A DNA stretch of 64,000 nt, taken from an uncultured Clostridium sp. (GTDB lineage: Bacteria > Bacillota > Clostridia > TANB77 > CAG-508). The stretch is taken from the NCBI GenBank assembly GCA_900553985.1, contig USFW01000007.1:9387-73386 (forward strand), read 5' to 3'. The notes beneath the pieces are model-generated. The model saw nothing but the letters and a program-made list of their open reading frames with translations. It was not told the DNA's origin and ran no database searches. Positions 25,673 through 35,619 of the stretch are shown here, one piece after another. The position numbers and the translations under genes are program-made. Positions within the stretch are counted from its first letter, which is position 1; every line of letters starts with the position of its first letter.

Positions 25673-28417
25673 TTATGCATTCTTTCCACAACAATTTTTG
25701 TATTTCTTCCCACTTCCACAAGGACATGGGTCATTTCTTCCAACCTTTGGTCCTTCATTTCTTATAGTTCTATCAACATCCGTTCCTATTTTTGAACCAC
25801 CATCCACACTATGAATTGCCTCTAATGCTGCACCTGTAATTTTTACAGTTTCTTGTCTTTTATTTTCTGTTTGTTGTCTAATATTCATAAGAATTTTTGT
25901 AACGTCAACTTTAATGTCTGATATCATTTCTTCAAACATATCCATACCTTCAATTCTGTATTTTACTACTGGATCTTGTTGTCCATATGCACGAAGTCCG
26001 ATACCATTTTTTAATTCATCCATATTATCAATATGGTTCATCCATTTTTCGTCAACTACTTTAAGCATTACTATTCTTTCAAGTTCTCTCATTTCGTCAG
26101 AACCAATTTCTTCTTCTTTGACTTTATATTTTTCTTCTGCTTTTCCTTGTAATCCTTCTAAAATTTTACTTGAATCTTTTGAGTTTTCCTTAATAGTATC
26201 TAACATTTCAATTCCAAAAGTATTTAATATATCTTGATTTAATGCTTCAACATTTACATTTCCTTCTTCGTCTTCAACATACATATTTACCATTGCTTCT
26301 GCAACTGCTTGTATCATATTTGCTATACTTTCATGTATGTTTTCTCCATCTAATACTTGTCTTCTTTGTGCATATATAATTTCTCTTTGTGCATTCATTA
26401 CATCATCATATTTTAATACATTTTTACGAATACTGAAGTTTCTTCCTTCTACTTTCTTTTGAGCATTTTCTACTGCCTTTGATATAATTTTTGAATCTAT
26501 TGGCATATTTTCATCTGCCCCAATTGTATTATATACTTTTGTTATTGTATCTCCTCCAAAGATTTTCATTAAGTCATCATCTAATCCAATATAGAATTTA
26601 GATTCTCCCACATCTCCTTGACGTCCAGAACGTCCTCTTAATTGGTTGTCAATTCTTCTTGATTCATGTCTTTCTGTACCAATTATTTTAAGACCTCCTG
26701 CTTCAATAACTTTTTCTTTTTCTTCTTTTATTTTTTCATCATATTTGTTTACTAATTCTTTGAAATCTTCTCTTGCTTTTAATATTTCTTGGTCATCTGT
26801 TTCATAATATGTGTTTGCTTCTTCTATGATTTCATGAGATACTTTTTTCTTTCTCATTTCTTCTTTTGCTAGAAATTCACTGTTTCCACCTAAAATAATG
26901 TCAGTACCACGACCTGCCATATTTGTTGCTATTGTAACTGCTCCAAATTTACCAGCTTGTGCTATTATTTCAGCTTCTTTTTCATGATATTTAGCATTTA
27001 AAACTTCGTGTTTTATTCCTTCTTTTCTTAATAAACTACTTAATTTCTCAGATTTTTCTATTGAAACAGTACCTACTAAAACTGGTTGACCTTTTTTATG
27101 GCTTTCTTTAATACTATTTACAATTGCATTAAATTTAGCTTTTTCATTTTTATATATTACATCATTTTCATCTTTACGAACCATTGGTTTATTTGTTGGA
27201 ATTGCTACAACATCTAAGTTATATATTTCTTCAAACTCAGCTTCTTCTGTCATTGCAGTACCTGTCATACCTGATAATTTGTCATACATTCTGAAGTAGT
27301 TTTGGAATGTAATTGTAGCTAAAGTTTTTGATTCATCTGCTATTTTTACATGTTCTTTTGCTTCGATAGCCTGATGTAGACCATTGTTATATCTTCTTCC
27401 ATACATGATACGACCAGTAAATTCGTCAACAATTAATACTTCTCCATCTTTTACAATGTAATCAATATCTTTTTTCATTACTCCATGAGCTCTTAAAGCT
27501 TGATTTACATGATGTACTAATGTTGAGTTTTCTAAGTCATTGAAATTTTCTAAGTTAAATGCTTGTTCTGCTTTTTTAATACCTTTTAATGTAAGTGAAG
27601 CAGATTTGGCTTTTAAGTCTACTATATAATCATAATTTTCATTATCTTCTGCTTGTTCAAAATCTTTTACATCTTCTTCAACTATAACTTTTGGAGTTAA
27701 TTTTGATACGAAGTTGTCAGCTTTTTTATATAAGTCTGATGATTGATTTGCTCTACCTGAAATAATAAGTGGTGTTCTTGCTTCATCTATTAAAATACTA
27801 TCGATTTCATCGACAATTGCATAATGTAATCCTCTTTGGACTAATTGGTCTTTATATATAACCATATTATCTCTTAAATAGTCAAATCCAAATTCATTAT
27901 TTGTACCATATGTAACATCTGCTGCATATGCTTCTTGTTTAGCTTTTGGCTCCATTCCTGCTATTACTAAACCAACAGATAGCCCTAAAAATTTATATAA
28001 TTTTCCCATCCATTCACTATCTCTTTTTGCTAGATAGTCGTTGACAGTAATAACATGAACTCCTTTGCCTTCTAGAGCATTTAAATATACTGGTAATGTT
28101 GCAACTAATGTTTTTCCTTCTCCAGTTTTCATTTCGGCAATTCTACCTTGGTGTAGAATAATACCACCTATTAATTGAACATCAAAATGTCTCATTCCTA
28201 AAACTCTTTTTGAAGCTTCTCTAACAACTGCAAATGCTTCTGGTAATATATCATCTAAAGTTTTACCATCTGCTAATTGTTTTTTGAAATAATCTGTTTT
28301 TTGTCTTAATTCATGGTCTGTTAACTTGGAAATCTCTTCTTCCATGTCATTTATTTTCTTTATTATTGGTTTTATTCTTTTTACTTCTTTTTCACTGTAT
28401 GTTTTAAATAGTCCCAT
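25673..28417 (-). CDS. secA: Preprotein translocase ATPase SecA
   Basis: 914 residues, the motor that pushes preproteins through SecYEG. Walker A MKTGEGKTLVA (about residue 100-110), DEAD-type VDEIDSILIDEARTPL, the preprotein cross-linking domain (about 225-370), VGTVSIEKSE, NMAGRGTDIILGG, RRIDNQLRGRSGRQGD, and the C-terminal zinc-binding SEC-C motif CPCGSGKKYKNCC. Full length and intact. Start has AGGAGG. No in-frame CGG codon was seen. Confidence 0.98.
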   Translation of the reverse strand: MGLFKTYSEKEVKRIKPIIKKINDMEEEISKLTDHELRQKTDYFKKQLADGKTLDDILPEAFAVVREASKRVLGMRHFDVQLIGGIILHQGRIAEMKTGEGKTLVATLPVYLNALEGKGVHVITVNDYLAKRDSEWMGKLYKFLGLSVGLVIAGMEPKAKQEAYAADVTYGTNNEFGFDYLRDNMVIYKDQLVQRGLHYAIVDEIDSILIDEARTPLIISGRANQSSDLYKKADNFVSKLTPKVIVEEDVKDFEQAEDNENYDYIVDLKAKSASLTLKGIKKAEQAFNLENFNDLENSTLVHHVNQALRAHGVMKKDIDYIVKDGEVLIVDEFTGRIMYGRRYNNGLHQAIEAKEHVKIADESKTLATITFQNYFRMYDKLSGMTGTAMTEEAEFEEIYNLDVVAIPTNKPMVRKDENDVIYKNEKAKFNAIVNSIKESHKKGQPVLVGTVSIEKSEKLSSLLRKEGIKHEVLNAKYHEKEAEIIAQAGKFGAVTIATNMAGRGTDIILGGNSEFLAKEEMRKKKVSHEIIEEANTYYETDDQEILKAREDFKELVNKYDEKIKEEKEKVIEAGGLKIIGTERHESRRIDNQLRGRSGRQGDVGESKFYIGLDDDLMKIFGGDTITKVYNTIGADENMPIDSKIISKAVENAQKKVEGRNFSIRKNVLKYDDVMNAQREIIYAQRRQVLDGENIHESIANMIQAVAEAMVNMYVEDEEGNVNVEALNQDILNTFGIEMLDTIKENSKDSSKILEGLQGKAEEKYKVKEEEIGSDEMRELERIVMLKVVDEKWMNHIDNMDELKNGIGLRAYGQQDPVVKYRIEGMDMFEEMISDIKVDVTKILMNIRQQTENKRQETVKITGAALEAIHSVDGGSKIGTDVDRTIRNEGPKVGRNDPCPCGSGKKYKNCCGKNA

Positions 28418-28593
28418 TTTGTATCTATTCCTCCTAAGTTTATATTTTTCCTTGTAACTATACCACTAAATTATTATTTTATCAAGAGTTTTACTTCAAA
28501 AACTTGATAAAGATGACTTTATAATTTTCCTTTCATAAAATTGTTTTTTCTGCATAGATTTTACTAAATTTATTTAATAAAAAGGAGTTATTT

Positions 28594-29142
28594 ATGTTTA
28601 TATATAATTTTAAAGTTAATGGAAGTAAAATTTTTAAGTATTTCTTTACTTTTATAGTTATTCTTATTATTTTTATAATGATTTTTGTTAGTTTTAAGGT
28701 ATTTAATGGTGCTAGTACGGCTAGGGAAATTTCTTCATGTATTCCTCAAAAAGATGCTTTTAAAATAGCAACTAAAAATTATACTAATGTGCTAAAATCT
28801 GTTCATGATAATATCGATACATATATTGATAAAAAAATTAATTTTGTTGGTTATGTTTATAGGGTTTCTGATTTGAAAGATACTCAATTTGTTTTGGCTA
28901 GAGATATGATTATTTCTTCTAATAGACAGTATGTTGTTGTAGGATTTCTTTGTAATTATGGAAATGCTAAAGATTTTAAAGATGGCACTTGGGTTGAAAT
29001 AACTGGTAAAATTACTAAGGGAGATTATCATGGTGATATGCCCATTATTGAAGTTAGTGAATTAAAAATAGTTGATAAGCCTAATGAGGAATATGTGTAT
29101 CCTCCTGATGAGAGTTATATTCCTACTAGTGAGGTACTGTGA
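28594..29142 (+). CDS. Membrane-anchored DUF1980/TIGR03943-like protein
   Basis: 182 residues: one N-terminal membrane segment (about 15-36) and an extracytoplasmic beta-rich domain with NFVGYVYRV, FVLARDMI, VVGFLCNYGNA and GTWVEITGKITKG, the pattern of the C-terminal domain of the YcgQ/TIGR03943 family. Those proteins usually have more membrane helices and pair with a permease; here only the soluble domain is kept on a single anchor. AAAGGAG precedes the ATG and a strong terminator follows. Confidence 0.65.
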   Translation: MFIYNFKVNGSKIFKYFFTFIVILIIFIMIFVSFKVFNGASTAREISSCIPQKDAFKIATKNYTNVLKSVHDNIDTYIDKKINFVGYVYRVSDLKDTQFVLARDMIISSNRQYVVVGFLCNYGNAKDFKDGTWVEITGKITKGDYHGDMPIIEVSELKIVDKPNEEYVYPPDESYIPTSEVL

Positions 29143-29144
29143 TA

Positions 29145-29184
29145 AAAAAAGAAATTAATCTGTTTTAAGATTAATTTCTTTTTT
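29145..29184. terminator. Bidirectional terminator
   Basis: A perfect 16-bp stem (29145-29160 with 29169-29184) with A- and T-runs, between the converging 28594 and 29207 genes. Confidence 0.88.
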
Positions 29185-29206
29185 GCTTCTCTAATAAGAT
29201 TCATGA

Positions 29207-29845
29207 CTATTTAGAAGAAAGTATTCCTTCTATGTTTTCTTTAATCCACACAGGAAGAGCTTCATCATTTATAGCTTTTTCTAAAATATGAGGAAAGACT
29301 AATTCTTCTTGTAATAAATATTCTTCTATAAGCCTCCTCTTGTATCTCCTTCTAGGTTGCCATCCTTCCATCATAGAATAAAGGATATAAAGAGCTTCCA
29401 TCGATATTAAGGGGATCTTAAAACTACCAATTTTAGTGTTCTCAATTTCATCTGAACTAAACTCATATAAAAATTGAGTCCCAAAAGTTACTACTCTAAA
29501 TCCAGAGATTATATCAACATCAATTCTCCCTAATTGAAAATTCATATATTCATTAGATTCGCAATAACCATTTCCACCAGTTGCTACTAGTACCCCTCCT
29601 ATTTTCTCCATAATTTTCCTTATTTTAGGAATGTCTTTACTTTCAACAAGCAAATCTACGTCATGAAATTCATCGACAATGCCTCTTATAAATAAATTCA
29701 TAGAGCATGCTAATCCCCAGCGTATGTTTTCTTTTTCAAACATAGAAACAATTTCAAGGAATCCTTTCTGCCGGTCACGATATTCAATATCACCAGTTAG
29801 ACATTGAATATTAGCTTTTGATTGGTAATTATAATTATTGATCAT
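29207..29845 (-). CDS. Nucleotidyltransferase-fold protein
   Basis: 212 residues. RWGLACSMNLFIRGIV followed by HDVDLLVES matches the GS...DxD core of the nucleotidyltransferase fold (as in aminoglycoside O-nucleotidyltransferases and related proteins), with IDVDIISGF as a third acidic strand. The usual GS is CS here. Such proteins transfer a nucleotide to a small molecule or are toxin-like; substrate unknown. GGGAG precedes the ATG. One in-frame CGG codon and richer base composition hint at acquisition. Confidence 0.65.
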   Translation of the reverse strand: MINNYNYQSKANIQCLTGDIEYRDRQKGFLEIVSMFEKENIRWGLACSMNLFIRGIVDEFHDVDLLVESKDIPKIRKIMEKIGGVLVATGGNGYCESNEYMNFQLGRIDVDIISGFRVVTFGTQFLYEFSSDEIENTKIGSFKIPLISMEALYILYSMMEGWQPRRRYKRRLIEEYLLQEELVFPHILEKAINDEALPVWIKENIEGILSSK

Positions 29846-29926
29846 ATTGTTTTCTCCCTTCTTTATGCAAATTACCTTTCTATACTAATTAGTTTAAATT
29901 TATATTAACATAATTTAGTTCTTTTG

Positions 29927-30574
29927 TCAATTTATTAATTTTTGAGCAATTTTTTCAATATAATCTTTATCGTCCATGTGCATTAATATTATGTTAGTTC
30001 CATTAAGTTTTATTTTTAATAATTGTTCTAATATATCATCAATTTTTAAATGAGCTCCTCCATCTTTTGAAACGTCTATATATAATTCATCAACATTATC
30101 TAAATATGGCAAAAATGGTTCTATAATATTAGTATCTCCAGTATATATAATTTTTTTATTTTCTATATTCATTTTAAATCCATAAGCTTCTATAAATTCT
30201 GAATGATTTGTCTTTATAAATTTTATATCGTTTGTATTTTCCTGTATTTTATACGCATCTGAAGGAACTCCAGTAATTTCCAAATATTTTTTAATATATT
30301 TACAAGCACAAATGATATTTGCTTTTTTATTAAAAACAAACCATAAATATAAAATCAATTGACTTAGTGATCCTGCATGATCATTATGTAAGTGTGTAAT
30401 TATAATATTAATTTTTGAAAAATCATTAAGATTAAATTTATCTTTTATTTTTTGAAAAACATCACAACCACAATCAATAATATTAAGCTCATTATTACTT
30501 GTAAAATACGCTGAAGTATTATTTTTTCCAAATCCTGAATCTTTTCCTAAAAACGTTAATATAGTATTTTTCAT
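29927..30574 (-). CDS. Metallo-beta-lactamase-fold hydrolase
   Basis: About 215 residues. LNIIDCGC, IIITHLHNDHAGSL (the HxHxDH zinc motif), YTGDT and a final MHMDD give the metal sites of an MBL-fold enzyme, in the RNase Z/phosphodiesterase-like branch. ATG 30574 is preferred (GGGAA upstream) to the ATG at 30604. Substrate not deducible; cytoplasmic. Confidence 0.82.
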   Translation of the reverse strand: MKNTILTFLGKDSGFGKNNTSAYFTSNNELNIIDCGCDVFQKIKDKFNLNDFSKINIIITHLHNDHAGSLSQLILYLWFVFNKKANIICACKYIKKYLEITGVPSDAYKIQENTNDIKFIKTNHSEFIEAYGFKMNIENKKIIYTGDTNIIEPFLPYLDNVDELYIDVSKDGGAHLKIDDILEQLLKIKLNGTNIILMHMDDKDYIEKIAQKLIN

Positions 30575-30648
30575 TTTTATTCCCATTCCCTTCTTTATCA
30601 TCAATACACTTTATTATATTATCATAAGTTGTTATTTTAATCAACTTA

Positions 30649-30677
30649 TTTACACAACTATTTATATATGTTATAAT
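30649..30677 (+). promoter_or_regulatory. Promoter for guaA
   Basis: TTTACA (30649-30654), 17-base spacer, TATAAT (30672-30677), about 28 bases before the start codon. No guanine riboswitch-like leader fits in the short untranslated region. Confidence 0.65.
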
Positions 30678-30704
30678 TTTTTAAATATATAAATGGAGGT
30701 AACT

Positions 30705-32243
30705 ATGAAAAATAACGAACTAATTTTAATACTAGATTTTGGTGGTCAATACAACCAATTAATTGCAAGAAGAGTTAGAGAATGCAATGTATATTCAGAA
30801 GTTGTACCATACAATATCTCAATTGAAAAAATCAAAGAAAAAAATCCAAAAGGAATAATTTTCACAGGAGGTCCTGCAAGTGTGTATGGAGAAGATTCTC
30901 CAAGATGTGCTGAAGGTATATTTGACTTAGGAATCCCTGTTCTTGGTATTTGTTATGGTATGCAATTAATGACTCATACATTAGGTGGTAAAGTTTCAAG
31001 AGCTGATAAAAGAGAATATGGAGCTACTGAGGTTAAAATAAATAACACATCTTCCCTATTTGATACTTTTGATGAAACTAATACTTTTTTAATGAGTCAT
31101 ACTGATTTTGTTTCTGAAGTTCCAGAGGGCTTCAAAAATATTGGTTCTACTGCTCATTGTCCTAATGCGGCAATGGAAAATGTTGAAAAGAATTTATATG
31201 GAATTCAATTCCATCCAGAAGTTAATTTATCTGTAAATGGAACTCAAGTAATCAAAAATTTCTTGTTTAATGTTTGCAAATGTTCTGCTGATTGGCAAAT
31301 TGCTTCTTTTGTTGAAGAAAGTATCAAAAATTTAAAAGAAAAAATCGGAGATAGAAAAGCTTTATGTGCTTTATCAGGTGGAGTTGATTCTTCTGTTGCA
31401 GCAGTTTTACTAAGTAAAGCTATTGGAAAAAATTTAACTTGTATTTTCGTTGACCATGGTTTACTTAGAAAAAATGAAGGTGATGAAGTTGAAGAAATTT
31501 TTAGAAATCAATTTGATATTAATTTAATAAGAGTTAATGCTAAAGATAGATTTTTAGAGAAATTATCTGGTGTTTCAGATCCTGAAAGAAAAAGAAAAAT
31601 TATTGGTGAAGAATTTATAAGAGTCTTTGAAGAAGAGGCTAAAAAAATCGGAACTGTTGATTTCTTAGTTCAAGGAACTATTTACCCTGATGTAATAGAA
31701 AGTGGATTAGGAAAAAGCTCTGTTATTAAAAGCCATCACAATGTAGGAGGTTTACCTGACTATGTTGATTTTAAAGAAATAGTTGAGCCTTTAAGAGATT
31801 TGTTTAAAGATGAGGTTAGACAAACTGGATTAGAATTAGGTATTCCAGAGAATTTAGTGTTCAGGCAACCTTTCCCTGGCCCTGGATTAGCTATAAGGGT
31901 TATTGGTGATATAACTGATGACAAGTTAGATATATTAAAAGAGGCTGATAGTATTTTTAGAGAAGAAATTGCTAATGCTGGTCTTCATAAATCTATAAAT
32001 CAATACTTTGCAGTATTAACTAATTTAAAATCTGTTGGTGTTATGGGCGATGAAAGAACTTATGACTATACTATTGCTTTACGAGCTGTTGAAACAACAG
32101 ATTTTATGACTGGGGTTTGGAGTAAAATCCCTTATGAAATATTAGAAAAAGTTTCTTCAAGAATTGTTAATGAAGTAAATCATGTAAATAGAGTTGTTTA
32201 TGATATTACTTCTAAGCCACCTGCAACAATAGAGTGGGAATAA
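30705..32243 (+). CDS. guaA: GMP synthase (glutamine-hydrolysing)
   Basis: 512 residues; converts XMP to GMP with ATP and glutamine. N-terminal class I amidotransferase with the nucleophile in GICYGMQ and FHPEVN; then the ATP pyrophosphatase loop LSGGVDSSV, and the C-terminal dimerisation domain ending KPPATIEWE as in all GuaA. ATG 30705 is chosen because GGAGG sits six bases upstream. A CGGAGA string at 31346 is in the harmless frame ATC GGA GAT. Confidence 0.98.
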   Translation: MKNNELILILDFGGQYNQLIARRVRECNVYSEVVPYNISIEKIKEKNPKGIIFTGGPASVYGEDSPRCAEGIFDLGIPVLGICYGMQLMTHTLGGKVSRADKREYGATEVKINNTSSLFDTFDETNTFLMSHTDFVSEVPEGFKNIGSTAHCPNAAMENVEKNLYGIQFHPEVNLSVNGTQVIKNFLFNVCKCSADWQIASFVEESIKNLKEKIGDRKALCALSGGVDSSVAAVLLSKAIGKNLTCIFVDHGLLRKNEGDEVEEIFRNQFDINLIRVNAKDRFLEKLSGVSDPERKRKIIGEEFIRVFEEEAKKIGTVDFLVQGTIYPDVIESGLGKSSVIKSHHNVGGLPDYVDFKEIVEPLRDLFKDEVRQTGLELGIPENLVFRQPFPGPGLAIRVIGDITDDKLDILKEADSIFREEIANAGLHKSINQYFAVLTNLKSVGVMGDERTYDYTIALRAVETTDFMTGVWSKIPYEILEKVSSRIVNEVNHVNRVVYDITSKPPATIEWE

Positions 32244-32301
32244 TAACGGAAAAATCCTATATATAGGGTCAAGATAAAATACAATTTTCCTATACAATAA
32301 T

Positions 32302-32338
32302 AAAAATGTCATAGTTAAAAATTATCTATGACATTTTT
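32302..32338 (+). terminator. Terminator after guaA
   Basis: A 13-bp stem (32302-32314 with 32326-32338) followed by a T-run. Confidence 0.85.
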
Positions 32339-32357
32339 TGATTGCTTTAAGTTTAAC

Positions 32358-32789
32358 TCAATTATCATTCATTATTTTAAGGCGTTTCTTTACTCTCTCT
32401 ATTTCATTTCCAATCTTTGAAATTTCAAATGAATCTTTTTCTATTTTTTTGAATTCAATATTGCATATCCAATATTCTAATCCTTCGAGAACGCAATACA
32501 TTTCATAACTATTAGGAAAGTCAATAAAGTAATTATCTTTTGAAGTTTCAAATTCTAAATATTGATAATTGTCATCGAAAATATGAAGATATATTTTATT
32601 AGCTTTAATTTCACCCCAAATATAATCATTTGTTAGAAAACCAATAAATTTGTCATCTTTAATTATTATGGCTCCATCACTCCAACTAATATTTTCTTCA
32701 TATTCAAAGTAATTTTCTTCGTCTTCTTCCTCTACACTGATTACCTTTAACCGAACTTCAACTCTATAACAAATCATTTCTTTTAGCAT
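32358..32789 (-). CDS. Hypothetical protein, 143 residues
   Basis: Not recognised. Starts at ATG 32789 behind AAAGGAGG. Beta-rich and acidic: YRVEVRLKVISVEEEDEENY, SWSDGAIIIKDDKFIGF, IWGEIKANKIYLHIF and a C-terminal helix. No membrane segment. Alone between guaA (converging) and the permease gene; contains one in-frame CGG codon. Confidence 0.55.
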   Translation of the reverse strand: MLKEMICYRVEVRLKVISVEEEDEENYFEYEENISWSDGAIIIKDDKFIGFLTNDYIWGEIKANKIYLHIFDDNYQYLEFETSKDNYFIDFPNSYEMYCVLEGLEYWICNIEFKKIEKDSFEISKIGNEIERVKKRLKIMNDN

Positions 32790-32872
32790 TTCTATTCCTC
32801 CTTTTAAACTCATAAAAGTTGATATATGCAGTTTCATATAATGATATTAACATAATTTTATAATTTTTTCAA

Positions 32873-33970
32873 TTACTTTCTATCAAATATTGTTTTAAAA
32901 AAACCTTGATCTATTAAATTAGCAAATATATTTTTAAAAATAATTAAGACAATAGGTCCTATTAATAATCCTATTATCCCTATAAACTTGAAACCTGTAT
33001 ACATAGCAATTAGTGTAAATATTGGATGTATACCTATGTTCTTACTTACTAATTTAGGCTCTAAAAATTGTCTTACTATTGACATTATTATTAATAAAGT
33101 TATTATTGCAATTCCTAATCTTAAATCTCCATTTAATCCTGATATTATTGCCCATGGTATCATTACTGTCCCTGAGCCTAGAATTGGTAGTGCATCTACA
33201 AATCCTATTAATAATGCCATTAGAAGAGGATATTGAATATTAAAGTTTAAAAAAGATAATAAATATAATCCAACTAATGAAATTATAAATGATATTAGTA
33301 TTAATGTAGCTTCGGCTTTTAAATAGCCACCTAATGTTTGTATTAAGTCTTTTAGATGCAAATTTATTTTCTTAAACCATACTTTTGGCAAATGATATTC
33401 TAGTTGATCTAAGATATATATTTTATCAACACATATGAAATATAAAGCAATAACAGTTATACCAACACAAATTGCAATTGCAGGTATCTGTGTAATAAAG
33501 TTTATTAACCCTGTTAATGCATTTCTAAGCCATGTTGATGCAGTTTCTAAAATGTTTGTTGTTGAATTATTAACTACTGTTACTATTTCATCTGATAGAT
33601 GAATTTTATCGAAATCAAATGTACTTATAAATGCTTGGATTTGATTATATGCTTTATCTACATAGTTATTTAATCCTTGTAATAATCTAGAGGATTCTGA
33701 AAACAATGTAATAATAACCCACGTAAGGCTGCCTAGTATTACTAATGATACAATTATAAATATAATTATTGAACTTGTCCTTCTTGTCAAGTTAGTTTTT
33801 TTCATTATGAATTTTATCATTGGCTCTATTAATAATGAAATAATAAAGGCTATTAAAAATGGCATATAAAAAATTGATAATTTTAATGCTAGATATAATC
33901 CTAATAATAATAATGCTACATATAAAATTCTTGTTCCTACTTTTGTCCAATATGAAATATTAAATATCAT
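32873..33970 (-). CDS. ytvI: AI-2E-type permease, YtvI-like sporulation membrane protein
   Basis: 365 residues with about eight hydrophobic segments (paired at 15-60, one at 70-90, 160-180, then a cluster 215-345), the AI-2E transporter family plan with the ADALPILGSGTV-like FVDALPILGSG motif and QFLEPKLVSK. The length and the N-terminus (YWTKVGTRILYVALLLLGLYL) fit the YtvI branch, made under sporulation control. Transported substrate is unknown. Confidence 0.8.
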   Translation of the reverse strand: MIFNISYWTKVGTRILYVALLLLGLYLALKLSIFYMPFLIAFIISLLIEPMIKFIMKKTNLTRRTSSIIIFIIVSLVILGSLTWVIITLFSESSRLLQGLNNYVDKAYNQIQAFISTFDFDKIHLSDEIVTVVNNSTTNILETASTWLRNALTGLINFITQIPAIAICVGITVIALYFICVDKIYILDQLEYHLPKVWFKKINLHLKDLIQTLGGYLKAEATLILISFIISLVGLYLLSFLNFNIQYPLLMALLIGFVDALPILGSGTVMIPWAIISGLNGDLRLGIAIITLLIIMSIVRQFLEPKLVSKNIGIHPIFTLIAMYTGFKFIGIIGLLIGPIVLIIFKNIFANLIDQGFFKTIFDRK

Positions 33971-34163
33971 ACTTTAAAAATCCTCCTTTAATAAGTATAT
34001 GTAAATTTGTTAAAATTATCACTATTGAAGAATTTATTATTATATTATGATATTTTTATCTTATGTTTGTTAGTTTAAATTATTTATATTTTTAATTTAA
34101 CTTTATTCTTATATAGTTATTTTATATAAATACTTAAAAAATCGAATAAAATTTAATAAAATA

Positions 34164-34204
34164 ATAAAGCTTAAATCATTATTTTTTAATAATTTAAGCT
34201 TTAT
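34164..34204 (-). terminator. Terminator after the CBS gene
   Basis: A perfect 13-bp stem (34164-34176 with 34192-34204) about 20 bases after the CBS gene stop, with AT-rich flanks. The rest of 33971-34163 shows nothing else. Confidence 0.75.
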
Positions 34205-34224
34205 ATCTTTTCTATTTTTGCACT

Positions 34225-34671
34225 TTATTCTGCATTCAAGTTTTTATTTTCGCAACAAATATCACTTATAACTGTTGATACTTGCTCTTTACCTAATTCA
34301 TTTATATTTTGAGCAATATCTCCTAAAGTTAATATTCCTACAACTTTATTATTTTTATCACATACAGGTAATCTTTTTATTTGATTTTGACTCATTTTGT
34401 TTTCTGCCACGGTCATTTCATCATTTTCTTGACAAGTGCAAACTTTTGTTGACATTATATCACTAACTGGTGTTGTTTTACAGTCTTTATCACAAGCTAT
34501 TGTTCTTAAAATAATATCTCTATCTGTTACAATTCCACATATGCAATTATTATTATCACAAATTGGAATTGATCCTATATGTCTTTCAGCCATTAACCTT
34601 GCAACTTCATTTAATTTAGTTTCTGGTTTAACACAGCAAACATCATTACACATACATTCATTAACTTTCAT
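34225..34671 (-). CDS. Two-CBS-domain protein, cysteine-rich
   Basis: 148 residues forming a Bateman module: IGSIPICDNNNCICGIVTDRDII and KRLPVCDKNNKVVGILTLGDI. Such proteins bind adenine nucleotides and modulate partners. Oddly Cys-rich (about a dozen: CMCNDVCC, CICG, CDKDC, CTC, CC), which may give metal or redox sensing. ATG 34671 has AAAGGTGG upstream. Relatives are often annotated as stress proteins of the Hrp1/YhcV type. Confidence 0.85.
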   Translation of the reverse strand: MKVNECMCNDVCCVKPETKLNEVARLMAERHIGSIPICDNNNCICGIVTDRDIILRTIACDKDCKTTPVSDIMSTKVCTCQENDEMTVAENKMSQNQIKRLPVCDKNNKVVGILTLGDIAQNINELGKEQVSTVISDICCENKNLNAE

Positions 34672-34837
34672 ATTTTTACCACCTTTCAAAAATTACTATA
34701 TATATTTTGCACATTTAGATAAAATCTATTCTAAAGAATATTTGAAAAAATGGTAAATTTTTCTTTTATAAATATAAATAAAATATTATCTTTTTCATAT
34801 CTCTTGTATAAAGTATTATTATTTGCTTTTTTTCATT

Positions 34838-35482
34838 TTAAAATTCATATATGTCATAATAATCTTGTGAATATTCTAAATCTCTAGGCATAATTGGTGG
34901 TCTTGGTCCTCCTCCACCTGGACCTCCTGGAAAACCTGGAAATGGTGGTCTGTGATGTGGTGGTCTTGGTGGCCTAGGTGGTCTTATATTAGGTCTATTT
35001 AACAATTCCCTAATTATTAGAATTTTAATTAAATCTCTTAAATTGTTGTTTGTAATCCTTCTTGTTTCTGTATTTCTTGTATTATTCATAGATTGTTCAC
35101 TTAGATTTTCTTTACTATTTACAACTTCTTTTTGATTTCTATTACTTGCATTTTCTGCCGTCTTTGTTCTTACTGCATTTTCTAGATTAATATTTATATT
35201 TATTTGATTATTATCTTCTATTGCATAATAAATTTCATTTGTGATTTTATCTATTTCTTCCTCTGTATTTAAGTTAAAATTATCATTACAAGCTTTTTTT
35301 ACCATTGGATATATAATTTTATATATTTCTGGATAACATTGCTCTATTTGGCTTTTTGGTACTTGTGAATTAGTATAACTATTTTCTTCCATATTCATAT
35401 TGCAAGAATAACAGTTGTTATTTGTATTATTGGGATATCCAATTATATTTCTTATGTATTCTTCATAAATATTATTATACAA
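34838..35482 (-). CDS. Low-complexity Asn/Pro/Gly-rich protein, probably spore coat or surface
   Basis: 214 residues. Asn/Tyr-rich N-terminus with CYSCNMN, a helical middle (ICKKACNDN-like), an Asn/Thr/Lys-rich linker and a C-terminal RPPRPPRPPHHRPPFPG..GGPGGGGP tract, ending in acidic Tyr-rich YSQDYYDIYEF. Such composition is typical of spore coat or exosporium proteins, and spore genes lie nearby, but there is no signal peptide and no recognised domain. GGAGG precedes the ATG. Confidence 0.6.
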   Translation of the reverse strand: MYNNIYEEYIRNIIGYPNNTNNNCYSCNMNMEENSYTNSQVPKSQIEQCYPEIYKIIYPMVKKACNDNFNLNTEEEIDKITNEIYYAIEDNNQINININLENAVRTKTAENASNRNQKEVVNSKENLSEQSMNNTRNTETRRITNNNLRDLIKILIIRELLNRPNIRPPRPPRPPHHRPPFPGFPGGPGGGGPRPPIMPRDLEYSQDYYDIYEF

Positions 35483-35544
35483 ATTTATACCTCCTTTTTT
35501 GTTTTATATACAATATGATTTATGTCTTGCATTGGTGAATAAAT

Positions 35545-35573
35545 TTCACTTTTTATAAAATTTATGTTATAAT
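35545..35573 (+). promoter_or_regulatory. Promoter for the 35620 gene
   Basis: TTCACT (35545-35550), 17-base spacer, TATAAT (35568-35573). Confidence 0.55.
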
Positions 35574-35619
35574 ATAAATAATTTAGTTGGTTACTTATAT
35601 TCTTATATGGAGGTACAAT

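Noticed and set aside
30600..30705. Purine riboswitch before guaA
   Set aside because: The promoter leaves under 30 bases of leader, too short for the aptamer, and no conserved core is seen.
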